DNA from: Fodinibacter sp038210185
GTDB taxonomy: Bacteria; Actinomycetota; Actinomycetes; Actinomycetales; Dermatophilaceae
Direction: 5' to 3'
Length of the DNA: 64,000 nt
Assembly (NCBI GenBank): GCA_038210185.1
Contig: JBBQWX010000001.1
Coordinates: 1 to 64,000 of the forward strand
Of this stretch, positions 7,963-17,190 are shown piece by piece. The notes under the pieces were generated by a model. That model did not search any database. It was not told the origin of the DNA and saw nothing but the letters and a program-made list of their open reading frames with translations. Made by a program: the position numbers and the translations under genes. Every line of letters begins with the position of its first letter. Position 1 is the stretch's first letter.

Positions 7963-10900
7963 ATGCAGCTCGCGCCGCCGAACATCCTCGAGCCGCTGTC
8001 CGTCTGCAGCCGTCGTGTGCGGCTCGGCGGTCAGTCGCAGGGGGCGAAGGTCGCCCTCCGCGGGGCGAACGACCGGCCCCTCGGGTCCTGGGTCGCCTCC
8101 TGGCCCGACGAGCTGTTCGACCTCGATGCCGGGCTCACACTGGACGCCGGCGAGGCAGTGTCGGTGATGCAGACACGCGGCCCGGATTCCAGCGACTGGT
8201 CGAGCATCCCGGTCGCGGTGCAGGAGGCAGGCGAGTCCAACCCGCTCATCGTCCTTCCGGTGACGGCGTGCTCCAGTGAGGTCCAGGTCAGAGGCATCGC
8301 CCCTGGTGCGACCGCGACCGTCCGGGACAAGGCCAGCAACACCCCGCTGGGCACCTCGAAGGGCGGCACCGTCGAGGCGGTCACCCTCTCGCGGGCGCTC
8401 AACCAGAGCGACCACCTCGACGTCACGGTCACCGCCTGCGCGGGAGGCCCGGGGCCGACCAGCGCGGAGCCGACCGTGGAGGCGCTGAAGCTGGTGGACC
8501 CCCGCGAGCGACGACTCCCCAAGGTCGTGCTCGAGCAGCCGCTTCGCGAGTGCCAACGACTTCTGGTGGTGCACGGCGGACAACCCGGCACCGACTTCTT
8601 CCTCCAGCGAGACGACGGCTCGACAGTCAGCTGGCCCCTGCACGCGGAGAGTGGCCGGTTGCGCGTCGACCCCCTGCGCACCGGCGAGAAGCTCATCTGG
8701 TGGGTGGACCAGGGCGACCGGCGCTGCGAGGCACGCAGGAGCGAGGAGGACTCCGCCGAGACCACGAGCGGCCGACTGCCACCCCCGTCGATCAGCACCG
8801 AACCGTGTCCCGGGTCGCTGCTGCTGGGTCTTCACCGCCTCGTTCCCGGAGCCACCGTGCGACTGCGCGTCGACGGCTCCGACGCGATCGAGACCGAGGC
8901 GTCCGGCACAGACCAGGACCTCGACATCGGCGCGCTGACGCTGGTCGCGGGCCAGCGGCTCACGGTGGTCCAGCGGCTGTGCAACGACTGGAGCGACGCC
9001 TCGCCCGGGGTCATCGTGGCGGTCGCACCGGACCGTGAGCCGACAATCGTCGAGCCGCTCGTCGCCTGCTCTGCCACCGTGGTCGTCCACGACGTCGACC
9101 CGGGGGCGACGGTGGTCGTCCTGTCCGAGCGGCTCGGCCTGGGCGAGCTGGGTCGCGCTGTCGCCGGTGGCACGACGGTGGCCGTCGGCGTCTCGCCGTA
9201 CCTGCTGGACCCGGACACCGTCGTGGTGCGGATCCTCGGCTGCCACCCGGCCGAGCTCAAGGCTCCGGTCGCCGCCCGCGTGGACATCCCCGAGCCGGTG
9301 CTCCAGCAGGCCTATGTCGGCACCCGCACGCTCGTCGTGACGCACCTGGTGCCTGGTTCGTGGCTCGACGTCGTCGTCTCGGGGCACCACGTCACGGGCG
9401 TTCCCGTGACCGAGGACTGGGCCGACGTACATCTCACCGACCCGCTGATCCCGCAGGACCTCATCGAGCTGGTGGTGCGCATGTGCACCATGCAGCGGCG
9501 CACCGAACCGCAGCCACCGATGGCGCCGCCCACGCCGACGTACGCCCTGCATCGGGCCGGCGGCATCGACACAGGAGGCGGCAACTGGGCGTCAGGGCAG
9601 GTCGAGGTCGCGCTCGGCGCGCCCGGTGACGTGCTGGTGCTGGGCTGCCGTGAGGCCGGGGTGTGGATCTCCCACCCCGACGGCTCGGCGGAACCGGTCG
9701 GCTATGGGTGGGCAGACCCGCAGGTCCTCGGGCTCGCGGCGGACCCCGCCAACGCGCTGCACATTTTCGCCGCCACCTCGGGCGGGCTCCGGGAGACCGA
9801 CCCGGGCGCCGCCGATCCGCTGCACACCTGGCGCGACGTGGCGCTGCCCGGCCCGGCCGGGGTCAACCTCAGCGCGGTGGCGGTGACCGAAGACCGGATC
9901 GTGGTGATCGCCGCGTCGAGCGGCCTCTGGTGGTCACCCATCCCGGGCCAAGGTGGGGTGTGGAGCTTCCAGACCGACCCGGCCGTGGCGGCCTCGTGCT
10001 CGGGGCTGGTGGTGGTCGCCGGGGGTGTGGTCGCGGCCGCGCCGGGGGCTCCGGCGGTGGCGGCACCGCCGAGCCCAGCAGTCCCGCCGCGGATGTTCCG
10101 GGGTGAGTCCTCGGCCGGCACGCTGCTGTGGAGCGAGCACACCACTACCGTGCCGGCCGTGTTCGCTGCCCGCCAGGGCCGCACGGTGCTGGCGTCCTGC
10201 GAGACCGACCGCACCACGGTCTACGCGCTCGCGGCGGACAACGCCAACGACATGTTCCTCGGGGTTCTGCGCTCCCAGGACGGGGGACGCTCCTGGGTGT
10301 GCCCGCACCTGCCGGTCGACCCGGACCTCACCCGGTTCCAGTTCGGGCAGCCGTGGGACATGCGCCTGCAGGCGCCGCGTGACCTCGGCATCGCCGTGCA
10401 CCCCACGAACGCAATGAAGGTGATCCTCGCCGGGCGGCGCGAGCGGCTGCTCGGCTCAACCGACGGGGCGGCGACGTTCGACTCCGACGGCTACCCGGAC
10501 ATCTTGAACACCACCTTCCACGCCGACAGCCGGCTGATCACCTACGACCGGAGCACCGGGCGCACCCGGCTACTGGTCGGCAACGACGGCGGGATCTTCG
10601 TGAGCACCGACGAGGACGGCCGCAGCTTCGACAGCAGCCGCAACCGTGGCCTGTCCACGTTGATGGTCGCCGGGACGGCGTCGCCTTCGCTGGCCTCCGC
10701 GCCTGACGTCCCGGGCAGCAGCTCGGCCGGGCTGCAGGACAACGGCGAGGTGTGGACGGTGCCTGGTCAGACGTGGCGCCAGTTCGAGGGCGGGGACGGA
10801 GAGCGCCAGGTGGTGGTGCTCGGCCGCTTCCTGCTGCATTCGGGCAACGACGCGCCGCCGCTGCGGTGGTGTGAGATCAGCGCGGCCGGGCCCGGAGACA

Positions 10901-11640
10901 GCCACGAGGTGAAGCGCCCCACCACGGGCCCGCTGCCGAGGTTCGAGTCGTACCTGACCGCGGCCGAAGGGTCCTCCTGGCGTAACGCGGCCGGGCACCT
11001 GCTGGTCGCGCACGCCGCCGAGATGTCCGGACCTGCGCCGGTGAAGCCCGGCGACCCGGCCCAGGTGCCCACCTTGTACGGCATCTACCTCGACCCCGGC
11101 GGCGGGGACTCGTTGTTCTACGGCGAGCTGCTCACCGTGCTGCCCGGCCCACCCACCGGCGTCGGGTCGTACGACGGCCGGGTCGCCGTGGTCGGCACCA
11201 CTGACAAGAAGGGGAACTCACACGTCTACCGCTTCGACGCCGCCGGCAACACCCTCATCGAGTCCGTCCTGCCTGCGGGGTTCACCGCCGCGGCGCAGTT
11301 CCCGACCCTGTGGGCGCCGCGCGCAGGGGCGATGCTGTGCGGAGGCCGGCTCCTGCTCAGCGGCAACCTGCAGACCTGGACCTTGTCGCCTGCAGACACC
11401 TCCCTGAAGGGCATCACCGCCATCGCCGTCGACACGGGCGAGCACCCGCCGGCCATCCACGCCGGCACCGAAACAGTCGTGCGCGTCATCCGCGACGGGG
11501 GCAACGTGCTCTCGCCCGTCGTTGGGCTGCCGAAGCACGCGCGGGTCAAGCAGCTCGTCACGGTGGCCGACGCCTCGGGAAGCAGGTGGGTCTACCTCGG
11601 CTCGTGGGCCTGGTCGGTCTGGCGGGCACAGCTCGGCTGA
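7963..11640 (+). CDS. large repeat/beta-propeller protein of unknown function
   Basis: This 1225-residue protein starts at ATG 7963 (AAGGGG upstream; a TTG at 7960 is in frame). No signal peptide or membrane segment is visible. Residues 8-510 contain about six divergent units of roughly 85 residues. Each opens with a line like IVEPLVACSATVVV, follows with a PGATV-type turn, and ends with a V-x-V-x-Q-x-x-C strand; several units keep a pair of Cys. A Pro-rich linker (PQPPMAPPTPTYA) near residue 515 leads into about 700 residues with sialidase/VPS10-type Asp-boxes: SQDGGRSW (about 770), STDGAATF (about 831) and STDEDGRSF (about 880), so a beta-propeller is likely. I recognise no named family for the whole protein. 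It is flanked by intergenic DNA and is likely monocistronic. Confidence 0.75.
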   Translation: MQLAPPNILEPLSVCSRRVRLGGQSQGAKVALRGANDRPLGSWVASWPDELFDLDAGLTLDAGEAVSVMQTRGPDSSDWSSIPVAVQEAGESNPLIVLPVTACSSEVQVRGIAPGATATVRDKASNTPLGTSKGGTVEAVTLSRALNQSDHLDVTVTACAGGPGPTSAEPTVEALKLVDPRERRLPKVVLEQPLRECQRLLVVHGGQPGTDFFLQRDDGSTVSWPLHAESGRLRVDPLRTGEKLIWWVDQGDRRCEARRSEEDSAETTSGRLPPPSISTEPCPGSLLLGLHRLVPGATVRLRVDGSDAIETEASGTDQDLDIGALTLVAGQRLTVVQRLCNDWSDASPGVIVAVAPDREPTIVEPLVACSATVVVHDVDPGATVVVLSERLGLGELGRAVAGGTTVAVGVSPYLLDPDTVVVRILGCHPAELKAPVAARVDIPEPVLQQAYVGTRTLVVTHLVPGSWLDVVVSGHHVTGVPVTEDWADVHLTDPLIPQDLIELVVRMCTMQRRTEPQPPMAPPTPTYALHRAGGIDTGGGNWASGQVEVALGAPGDVLVLGCREAGVWISHPDGSAEPVGYGWADPQVLGLAADPANALHIFAATSGGLRETDPGAADPLHTWRDVALPGPAGVNLSAVAVTEDRIVVIAASSGLWWSPIPGQGGVWSFQTDPAVAASCSGLVVVAGGVVAAAPGAPAVAAPPSPAVPPRMFRGESSAGTLLWSEHTTTVPAVFAARQGRTVLASCETDRTTVYALAADNANDMFLGVLRSQDGGRSWVCPHLPVDPDLTRFQFGQPWDMRLQAPRDLGIAVHPTNAMKVILAGRRERLLGSTDGAATFDSDGYPDILNTTFHADSRLITYDRSTGRTRLLVGNDGGIFVSTDEDGRSFDSSRNRGLSTLMVAGTASPSLASAPDVPGSSSAGLQDNGEVWTVPGQTWRQFEGGDGERQVVVLGRFLLHSGNDAPPLRWCEISAAGPGDSHEVKRPTTGPLPRFESYLTAAEGSSWRNAAGHLLVAHAAEMSGPAPVKPGDPAQVPTLYGIYLDPGGGDSLFYGELLTVLPGPPTGVGSYDGRVAVVGTTDKKGNSHVYRFDAAGNTLIESVLPAGFTAAAQFPTLWAPRAGAMLCGGRLLLSGNLQTWTLSPADTSLKGITAIAVDTGEHPPAIHAGTETVVRVIRDGGNVLSPVVGLPKHARVKQLVTVADASGSRWVYLGSWAWSVWRAQLG

Positions 11641-12061
11641 CGGGGTTCACGACCGTTCTTCAGCCGGGCTCGACGCCATAAGGGCCTGCCCCTCACGCTC
11701 TTGGGCCAAACTGGCTCTTCGAACTCGCCCGTACGACGAACGTGCGTCTGTAGGGAAGGGCTCTGGTGCGTTGACCGATGAAGCTTCGTGCCGGTGAAGG
11801 GTGGCCTGATGAAGCGCACCTGCCGTTCCTGGGCTCTCGGTGGGAGCTCTCGCTGCGGGGGTGTCCGGGGCCCCCATCGGCGAACATCGAACCCATCGGA
11901 AAGGTCGGCGGCTGGACCCCGCCCCTGGCCACACCGAACCGCAGGTCTGAGACTGCGAGGCGCTACGGACCCTCGGCCTGTGCTGAAGCCTGCCAACAGC
12001 GGAGTGAATCTCAGGCCCAGATCGGCAGCTCGGCCACGCCACTGGCTCAGATATCCGGTGC
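11641..12061. other. 421-bp stretch with nothing recognised
   Basis: Open frames occur on both strands but none has family motifs, plausible codon use and a ribosome binding site together. The stretch lies between the large repeat protein and ABC-transporter remnants, so it may be decayed coding DNA. Confidence 0.4.
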
Positions 12062-12094
12062 CGGCCCCTGAACCGATCGCTCAACGGCCGCTGG

Positions 12095-12360
12095 GGCGCC
12101 TACCTGACTCGCTTCGGCCTCGCCGTCCACGACGACCGCCCCCGGCCCCAGCCCGTCGGCACAGCGCTGGTCGGCGACGCAGGTGCCGGACCGGTGCAGG
12201 TTCTTCGGGTCGACGCCGACCCTGGGCGAGTCGGACACGTGGCCCGCCAGTCGGGCATCGCGCTGAAGGAGCTCCGCACCGCGGACTGGGCTGGGCTCGA
12301 GGAGCTCTTCCTCGAGCTCACGGCCGACACGCAACGTGAAGGGCTCGCGCACGACCCGAC
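12095..12360 (+). pseudogene. ABC transporter ATP-binding protein, C-terminal remnant
   Basis: The frame through 12194 reads VLRVDADPGRVGHVARQSGIALKELR in pieces and then WAGLEELFLELTAD. This is the typical C-terminal tail of DrrA/BcrA-type ATPases, in which a ferredoxin-like domain ends with LEELFLELT. No Walker A, signature or Walker B motif precedes it, so only the last 80-90 residues of the ATPase remain. It is followed immediately by a damaged permease gene in the same orientation, the usual ATPase-permease order. Confidence 0.6.
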
Positions 12361-12387
12361 CCATCGTCACCAGCAAGGAGCAGTCGC

Positions 12388-13225
12388 AGGACCACCAGCA
12401 CCGCCGCCGTCGCCCCTGCTGCCACGGCCCGTACGAACGACACCACCGACACCACCGTCAGCGCCGTCAGCGCCGGTCGGCGCATCCCCCTCACCCGCAT
12501 CGTGGCGGTCGAGCTGCGCACGTCGTTCGACACCCGCTCGGGGCGCTGGCTGCTCGCGAGCATCGGGCTGGCCGCACTGGTCACCACCGGCGCGGTCATC
12601 GCCTGGGCGCCCACGGAGGAGTTCCGGTACAGCCAGTTCACGCTGGCCAGCGGGATGCCGATGTCCGTCATCCCGCCCACCATCGCCGTCCTGTCCGTCA
12701 CCGCCGAGTGGAGCCAAGCAGCGGCCTCACCACGTTCACCCTCGTGCCGCACCGTGGGCGCGTGCTGCTCGCCAAGGCCATCGCAGCCTCCGAGGTAGCC
12801 CTGGCCGCCACGGTCGTGGCGTTCGCCGTCGGCTCCCTCGGGAACCTGGTCGGCGCCGCCATGGCCGACATCGCGCCGGTCTGGGACCAGGACCTCGCCG
12901 ACGTCGGCTACGTCGCGCTGGGCAACAAAGGCTGATGATGGTCGGGTTCACCCTGGGTGCCCTCATCCGCAACAGCGCCGGTGCCGTCGTCGCCGACATG
13001 GTCTACGCGTTCGTCGCCCCGGGCCTGCTCGCCTTCCTCGCCTTCAACCAGGGCTGGTTCCGCGACCTGCGGCCCTGGGTCGACGCCAAGCACAACCAGG
13101 ACGCCCTCCTGCGCGGTGGGCTCTCCGCCGAGCAATGGACCCAGGTCTCGGTCACGTCGCTCGGGTGGCTCGTCCTACCGCTGGTGGTCGCAGTGATCAC
13201 CCTGCGGCGCTCGGAGGTGAAGTGA
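12388..13225 (+). pseudogene. ABC-2 type permease, start lost and frameshifted
   Basis: Three reading-frame segments join into one DrrB/BcrB-like permease of about 280 residues. The first runs from 12388 (TTSTAAVAPAATART, IVAVELRTSFDTRSGRW, IAVLSVTAEWSQ). The second resumes near 12720 (SGLTTFTLVPHRGRVLLAKA). The third begins near 12930 (LMMVGFTLGALIRNSAGAVV) and ends at TGA 13223-13225. The first break fits a one-base loss in CAA-CGC at 12717/12718; the second lies in 12926-12932. AAGGAG at 12375-12380 stands seven bases before AGG 12388 where an ATG would be expected, so the start codon may also be mutated. The paired ATPase is only a remnant, so the transporter is not functional as read. 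Confidence 0.75.
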
Positions 13226-13275
13226 CCAGGCGCCACGCAGACTCCCGCCACCCCCCCACCGAGGATGCCGGTACC

Positions 13276-13590
13276 AGCAGCAACACCACCCGCGCCGTCC
13301 TGCAGCACCGGTACGGGTCACCCGACATCCTCGAGCTCACGCGTGTGCCCACCCGACGCCGGGCCCGGCGAGGTGCTCGTGCGCATCCGGGCCGCGTCGA
13401 TCAACGCCCGCGACCAGCACGTGATGCGCGGGGAGCCGCGTCTCGCGAGGCTCCTCGACCGCTCCGGCCTCGGGCTGCGCCGGCCGCGGGTCGCGCCCCG
13501 CGGCACCGACCTGGCCGGCACCGTCGAGGGCATCGGTGATGGAATGACCCGCCGGCGGGCGGGCCACCGCGTCTTCGGTGAGGACGGCCA
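13276..13590 (+). pseudogene. MDR/zinc-type alcohol dehydrogenase (quinone oxidoreductase) N-terminal fragment
   Basis: The frame beginning near 13276 gives TTRAVLQHRYGSPDILELTR. After a frame change near 13350 the sequence continues PDAGPGEVLVRIRAASINARD, GTDLAGTVEGIGDG and AGHRVFGE. Together these are the first 95 residues or so of a GroES-like MDR oxidoreductase. The similarity stops at a 13-bp tandem repeat near 13594, and the NAD(P)-binding domain is absent. It is a truncated, frameshifted leftover. Confidence 0.7.
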
Positions 13591-13593
13591 CAC

Positions 13594-13638
13594 TGGCGGA
13601 CTGTTCTGGCGGACCGTGCTGGCGGACCGTGCTGGCGA
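13594..13638. repeat. 13-bp tandem repeat at the junction of two gene remnants
   Basis: The unit TGGCGGACCGTGC occurs at 13607-13619 and 13620-13632, with a near-copy at 13594-13606 and a partial copy beginning at 13633. The MDR-oxidoreductase remnant ends on its left and a response-regulator remnant begins on its right, so the repeat marks a rearrangement or slippage joint. Confidence 0.8.
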
Positions 13639-13863
13639 ACGAGGTGAACCCGGACCTGGTGATCATGGACGTGAACCTGCCCGGGATCGACGGGCTGGAG
13701 GCGACGCGGCGGTTCCGCGCCCGCAGCTCACCCGCCGGTGGTGATGCTGCTGTCCACGTACGACGAGGACGCGGGCGAGCTCTTCGTGGCGGAGTCCGGG
13801 GCCAGCGCCTACCTGACCAAGTCGGCATTCGGCCCGCAAGGGTTGGCGGAGGGCTGGTACCGG
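13632..13863 (+). pseudogene. response-regulator receiver domain fragment (NarL/FixJ type)
   Basis: Two frames join into the middle of a receiver domain. The first reads VNPDLVIMDVNLPGIDGLEA, containing the phospho-acceptor Asp in MDVNLPG. After a frame change near 13730 comes VVMLLSTYDEDAGELFVAES and GASAYLTKSAFGPQGL, which includes the conserved switch region and Lys. The N-terminal acidic pocket and any helix-turn-helix output domain are missing. It abuts the 3' end of the convergent AfsR-like gene. Confidence 0.7.
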
Positions 13864-16713
13864 TCACAGGTCGGCATCGGGTCGCAGTTCGGCGAGCACC
13901 TCATCGGCCAGGGCGACGCCGTCCCCCCCGCCTGCACCCGCGAACCACGCGGCGGCCTGCTCGGCCAGCTCCAGCGCGGCGGCGGTCTCACCGTCGTGAC
14001 AAAGGAGTCGTGCCAGGTGGGTGCGCGCGACGGCAGCAGTGCGGGCGTCGCCGCAGCGCTGTGCGATGGCGACCGCGCGCTCCAGGCAGGCCCGGGCGGC
14101 GAGAACCCGTCCCGCCTGGTGCTGGGCTCGGCCGAGGTTGAGCAGGTGGTGCGCCTGCGCGGCCTCGAAGCCGAGGGCACCGGCGGCGGCTGCTGCCCGG
14201 TCGAGGTGCGAGATGGCCTCGGGCAGCTGGTGCTGCACCAGGGCCAGCTCGCCGAGGAGCCCGTCGGCGTGCGCGAGGGCCCACCCGTCACCCAGCGGCC
14301 GCAGCAGGGCCGACGCCCGGGTGCACGCGTCCTCTCCCGCGGCGGCGTTGCCCGAGGCGATGTGGGCCCAGGCCGCGAGCAGCCAGCTGGCACCCTCCTC
14401 CCAGGTGAGGGCGAACCGGGTCAGCTGCGGACGGCACTCGGCGAGCAGGGCGAGCGCATCGGCCGGCCGACCGCCCTGGGTGTGCACGAACGCAAGGTGG
14501 AGCCGGGCGATGGCGGCGGCCTGCTCGTCGCCGAGGCGGATCGCCGCCTCGAGGTCGGCGACGGCCCGCTCGAGGTTGCCTCCCGAGGCCTCGAACCAAC
14601 CACACAGCAGAAGGCCGGCCGACCGCTCCTGGTCACCGGCCGAGGCGGCGTCCAAGGCCCTGCGCACGCGCTGGGCGCCCTCGACGCCGGTGCCCAGCAT
14701 CACCCAGGCCCACCCGAAGCCGAGAGCGATGCGAACCCCGAGGGCCGGGTCATGGGTCGCACACCAGCCGAGCGCGGCGTCGATGTTGGCGCGTTCGGTG
14801 CGGGTGAGGTCCAGGTGCTCAGCCTGCTGCGGTCCTCGCCCTCCGGCGCGCGCCCGGTCTGCCGCCTCCGCGAACCATCGCGCGTGCGCAGCCGCGGCCA
14901 CGTCGGCCAGCCCGGCCTCCCCGAGGCGCTCCGCGGCCAGGGCGCGCACGCTGTCGAGCAGGCGGTACCGGCCCGGGCCGTGCGGGCTGAACTCTGCTGT
15001 GGCGAGGGAGCGGTCGACGAGCCGGGTGACGACGTCGAGACCGGCATCCGATGGCACGTCCAGAGCCGCCAGCACCGCCTCGACGGCCGGGAGGGGGGCG
15101 CCGCCGGTGAACGCGGCGATGGACCACAGGCCCCGCTGGTCGTCGGGGAAGAGCAGGTCGTAGCTCCAGGTCAGGGCGGCCCGCAGCGTGGTCTGGCGAG
15201 CCGGGATGTCGCGCGTCGGGTCACGCAGCAGCGCGAACCGGTCGTCGAGACGACGGGCGATCTCGTGGATGGGCAGCACCCGGGTGCGGGCGGCGGCGAG
15301 CTCGATCGCCAAGGGCAGGCCATCGAGTGCCCGGCACACCTCCTCGACGGCGCGGTGGCTGTCGTCGCCGGTCGCGTCCTGCCGCCGTGCCGTCGACCGG
15401 TCGGTGAACAGCGCCACCGCATCGGTCAGCGCCAGCGGCGCCAGGTCGAGCACGCCCTCCCCCCTGGTGCGCAGCGGCAGCTGGCTCGTGGTGAGCACGT
15501 GCAACCCCGGCGCCGATGCGACCAGGGAGCCGACGATGCCGGACACCACGTCGGCGACGTGCTCGCAGCCGTCGAGAACGAGGAGCAGCTCTGCCTCGCG
15601 CAGCCGGTCGGTCACCGCGGCCCGGCCGGGAGCGTCGAGGCCGAGGGCCTGCCCGACGACGGCCCACACGGATGCCGGGTCCGTCGCCGTCTCGACATGC
15701 GCCAGCCAGGCCCCGCCGGGCGGGGTCGACCGCCGTGCGGCCTCGAGTGCGAGTCTGGACTTGCCGACGCCGGCGGGTCCCGTCACCGTGACGAGACGCC
15801 GCTCACGAAGGAGGGACTCGAGCCGGTCGAGGTCGTCCGCGCGGCCGAGGAGCGAGCCCGGTGTCATGGGCAGGTTCCCGAGGGCTGCCCCCTTCGCCCC
15901 CCGTGCCCCCCGCACCCCCAGCGCCGCGGGCGGCGCGGGCGGCGCGGGGGCAGCACGGTGCGTTGGGGCGGTGAGGGCTGGGTCCTGACGCAACACCTGC
16001 TCCTCGAGCAGTCGCAGCTGCGGGCCGGGGTCGATGCCGAGCTCGTCGGCCAGGAGACGGCGGACCCGCGCGCACGCAGCCAGGGCGTCGCCCTGCCGCC
16101 CGGCCCGGTAGAGGGTCGTGACGAGCAGCGCCCATCCGCGCTCGCGCAGCGGGTTGGTCGCGACGAGCTCCTCCAGCTCGGACACCAGCTCGCCGCCCGC
16201 GCCGAGGTCGGCCCTGGCGGCGAGACGGCCCTCCGCCAGCGCCAGACGAGTCTGCAGCAGGCGCTGGCGGTAGGGCTGTGCCCACGCGGCGTTCGACGCG
16301 GCGGGTAGGACGTCGCCGTGGAAGAGCGCAAGTCCGCTGTCGCACAGGCCGATCACCCGCTCGGGGTCAGCCGTCACGTCAATGGTCTCGACCTGCTCGG
16401 CGAGGCCGACCACGTGGAGCGCGTCGATGTCCCGCGTCGCCAAGGCCAGGGTGTAGCCGGCATCCCCCTTCGTCACCGCGGTGCCGTCACCCAGGGCGCG
16501 CCGAAGTCGGGAGACCTTCGACTGCAGGGTGTTGGGCGCCGCGCCCAGCGGCTCGTCGGGCCACAGGTCCTCGCGCAACCGCTCCGCCCGCACCGGCGTG
16601 CCGGCCTCGAGCGCGAGCCGCACCAGCAGCTCGGCGGTCTTGCCACCCGGGACCGGCAGTGCGACTCCGTCCCGGCGCACGTCGACCGGACCCAGCACCG
16701 CAAGGGTCAGCAT
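13864..16713 (-). CDS. AfsR-like SARP transcriptional regulator (BTAD, NB-ARC ATPase, TPR)
   Basis: The 949-residue protein begins at ATG 16713 with MLTLAVLGPVDV, the usual SARP start. Residues 1-95 form an OmpR-type winged helix (LQSKVSRLRRALG). The bacterial transcriptional activation domain spans about 98-245. A disordered Ala/Pro linker precedes an NB-ARC/STAND ATPase with P-loop GPAGVGKS at 312-319, Walker B ELLLVLDG near 370 and GLPLAIELAAAR downstream. The C-terminal 300 residues are TPR-like helices. Such proteins are ATP-dependent signal-integrating activators. It is divergent from the operon 16804-20405; a tandem heptamer-like repeat in the 90-bp spacer is a plausible binding site. 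Some longer upstream codons are open but not family-like. Confidence 0.9.
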   Translation of the reverse strand: MLTLAVLGPVDVRRDGVALPVPGGKTAELLVRLALEAGTPVRAERLREDLWPDEPLGAAPNTLQSKVSRLRRALGDGTAVTKGDAGYTLALATRDIDALHVVGLAEQVETIDVTADPERVIGLCDSGLALFHGDVLPAASNAAWAQPYRQRLLQTRLALAEGRLAARADLGAGGELVSELEELVATNPLRERGWALLVTTLYRAGRQGDALAACARVRRLLADELGIDPGPQLRLLEEQVLRQDPALTAPTHRAAPAPPAPPAALGVRGARGAKGAALGNLPMTPGSLLGRADDLDRLESLLRERRLVTVTGPAGVGKSRLALEAARRSTPPGGAWLAHVETATDPASVWAVVGQALGLDAPGRAAVTDRLREAELLLVLDGCEHVADVVSGIVGSLVASAPGLHVLTTSQLPLRTRGEGVLDLAPLALTDAVALFTDRSTARRQDATGDDSHRAVEEVCRALDGLPLAIELAAARTRVLPIHEIARRLDDRFALLRDPTRDIPARQTTLRAALTWSYDLLFPDDQRGLWSIAAFTGGAPLPAVEAVLAALDVPSDAGLDVVTRLVDRSLATAEFSPHGPGRYRLLDSVRALAAERLGEAGLADVAAAAHARWFAEAADRARAGGRGPQQAEHLDLTRTERANIDAALGWCATHDPALGVRIALGFGWAWVMLGTGVEGAQRVRRALDAASAGDQERSAGLLLCGWFEASGGNLERAVADLEAAIRLGDEQAAAIARLHLAFVHTQGGRPADALALLAECRPQLTRFALTWEEGASWLLAAWAHIASGNAAAGEDACTRASALLRPLGDGWALAHADGLLGELALVQHQLPEAISHLDRAAAAAGALGFEAAQAHHLLNLGRAQHQAGRVLAARACLERAVAIAQRCGDARTAAVARTHLARLLCHDGETAAALELAEQAAAWFAGAGGGDGVALADEVLAELRPDADL

Positions 16714-16752
16714 CTGGCGAGCATACGGCGCGGCAGCAGGGCCGGACAGGAG

Positions 16753-16771
16753 TGTCAGCGCCCTGTCAGCG
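16753..16771. promoter_or_regulatory. candidate SARP binding site
   Basis: TGTCAGCG occurs at 16753-16760 and again at 16764-16771, an 11-bp period. SARP proteins are known to bind direct repeats spaced by 11 bp or multiples on one face of DNA next to the -10 region. The repeat sits in the spacer between the AfsR-like regulator and the divergent operon, which makes self- or operon control plausible. Binding itself is inferred. Confidence 0.5.
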
Positions 16772-16803
16772 CGGCGCCAGCGCACCCCGCGACGCTCCTT
16801 TCC

Positions 16804-17190
16804 ATGACCCCCGACGACAGCGACACCCTGATCCGACAGCTTCGGAGCGGCGACCCCGCAGCGGCTGGCGCGATCCTGGCCCGCGCCACCACCTCCACCG
16901 AGCCGCTCGTGCTCACAGCGGCCGCCCTGATCGACCCGGCCACGCCGGGCCTCCTCGCCCGGGCTGCCGCCGCGGCGGTGCGGCCTCGCGACCGGCAGGT
17001 CGCTGCCCTCGCCGCAGCCCACCTCGCCGGCGATCACGACCTCGTGAGCGCTCTGGCTCGTGAGCACCTGCTCGACCACCCCGACAGCGTCCTGGCGGCG
17101 TGGATCGCTGCCGGGGCCACGCGTCCCGCCCCCATCAGTGCCACCTCGGCCGGCACCACCCCGGCACCCACCTCCAAGGAGTCCTCATGA
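16804..17190 (+). CDS. small hypothetical protein, first gene of the SARP-adjacent operon
   Basis: The 128-residue product begins MTPDDSDTLIRQLRSGD and is rich in Ala and Leu in its middle (ARAAAAAVRPRDRQVAALAAAHLAGD), which suggests a helical solenoid-like soluble protein. The last 25 residues are a Thr/Pro/Ala-rich tail. I recognise no family. It starts 90 bp from the divergent regulator, and its TGA overlaps the ATG of the next gene (ATGA), so it is translationally coupled to the DUF4386-like membrane protein. Confidence 0.6.
   Translation: MTPDDSDTLIRQLRSGDPAAAGAILARATTSTEPLVLTAAALIDPATPGLLARAAAAAVRPRDRQVAALAAAHLAGDHDLVSALAREHLLDHPDSVLAAWIAAGATRPAPISATSAGTTPAPTSKESS

Noticed and set aside
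7459..9552. 697-codon minus-strand ORF opposite the large repeat protein
   Set aside because: It lacks family motifs, has shadow-type composition and is fully antisense to a better supported gene.
12194..13225. 343-codon ORF as one intact protein
   Set aside because: It reads an ABC ATPase tail, then out-of-frame permease sequence, then the permease C-terminus; it is a chance fusion of three decayed segments.
13738..16308. 856-codon plus-strand ORF opposite the AfsR-like gene
   Set aside because: It is antisense to a complete SARP/NB-ARC/TPR protein and has no recognisable domains.
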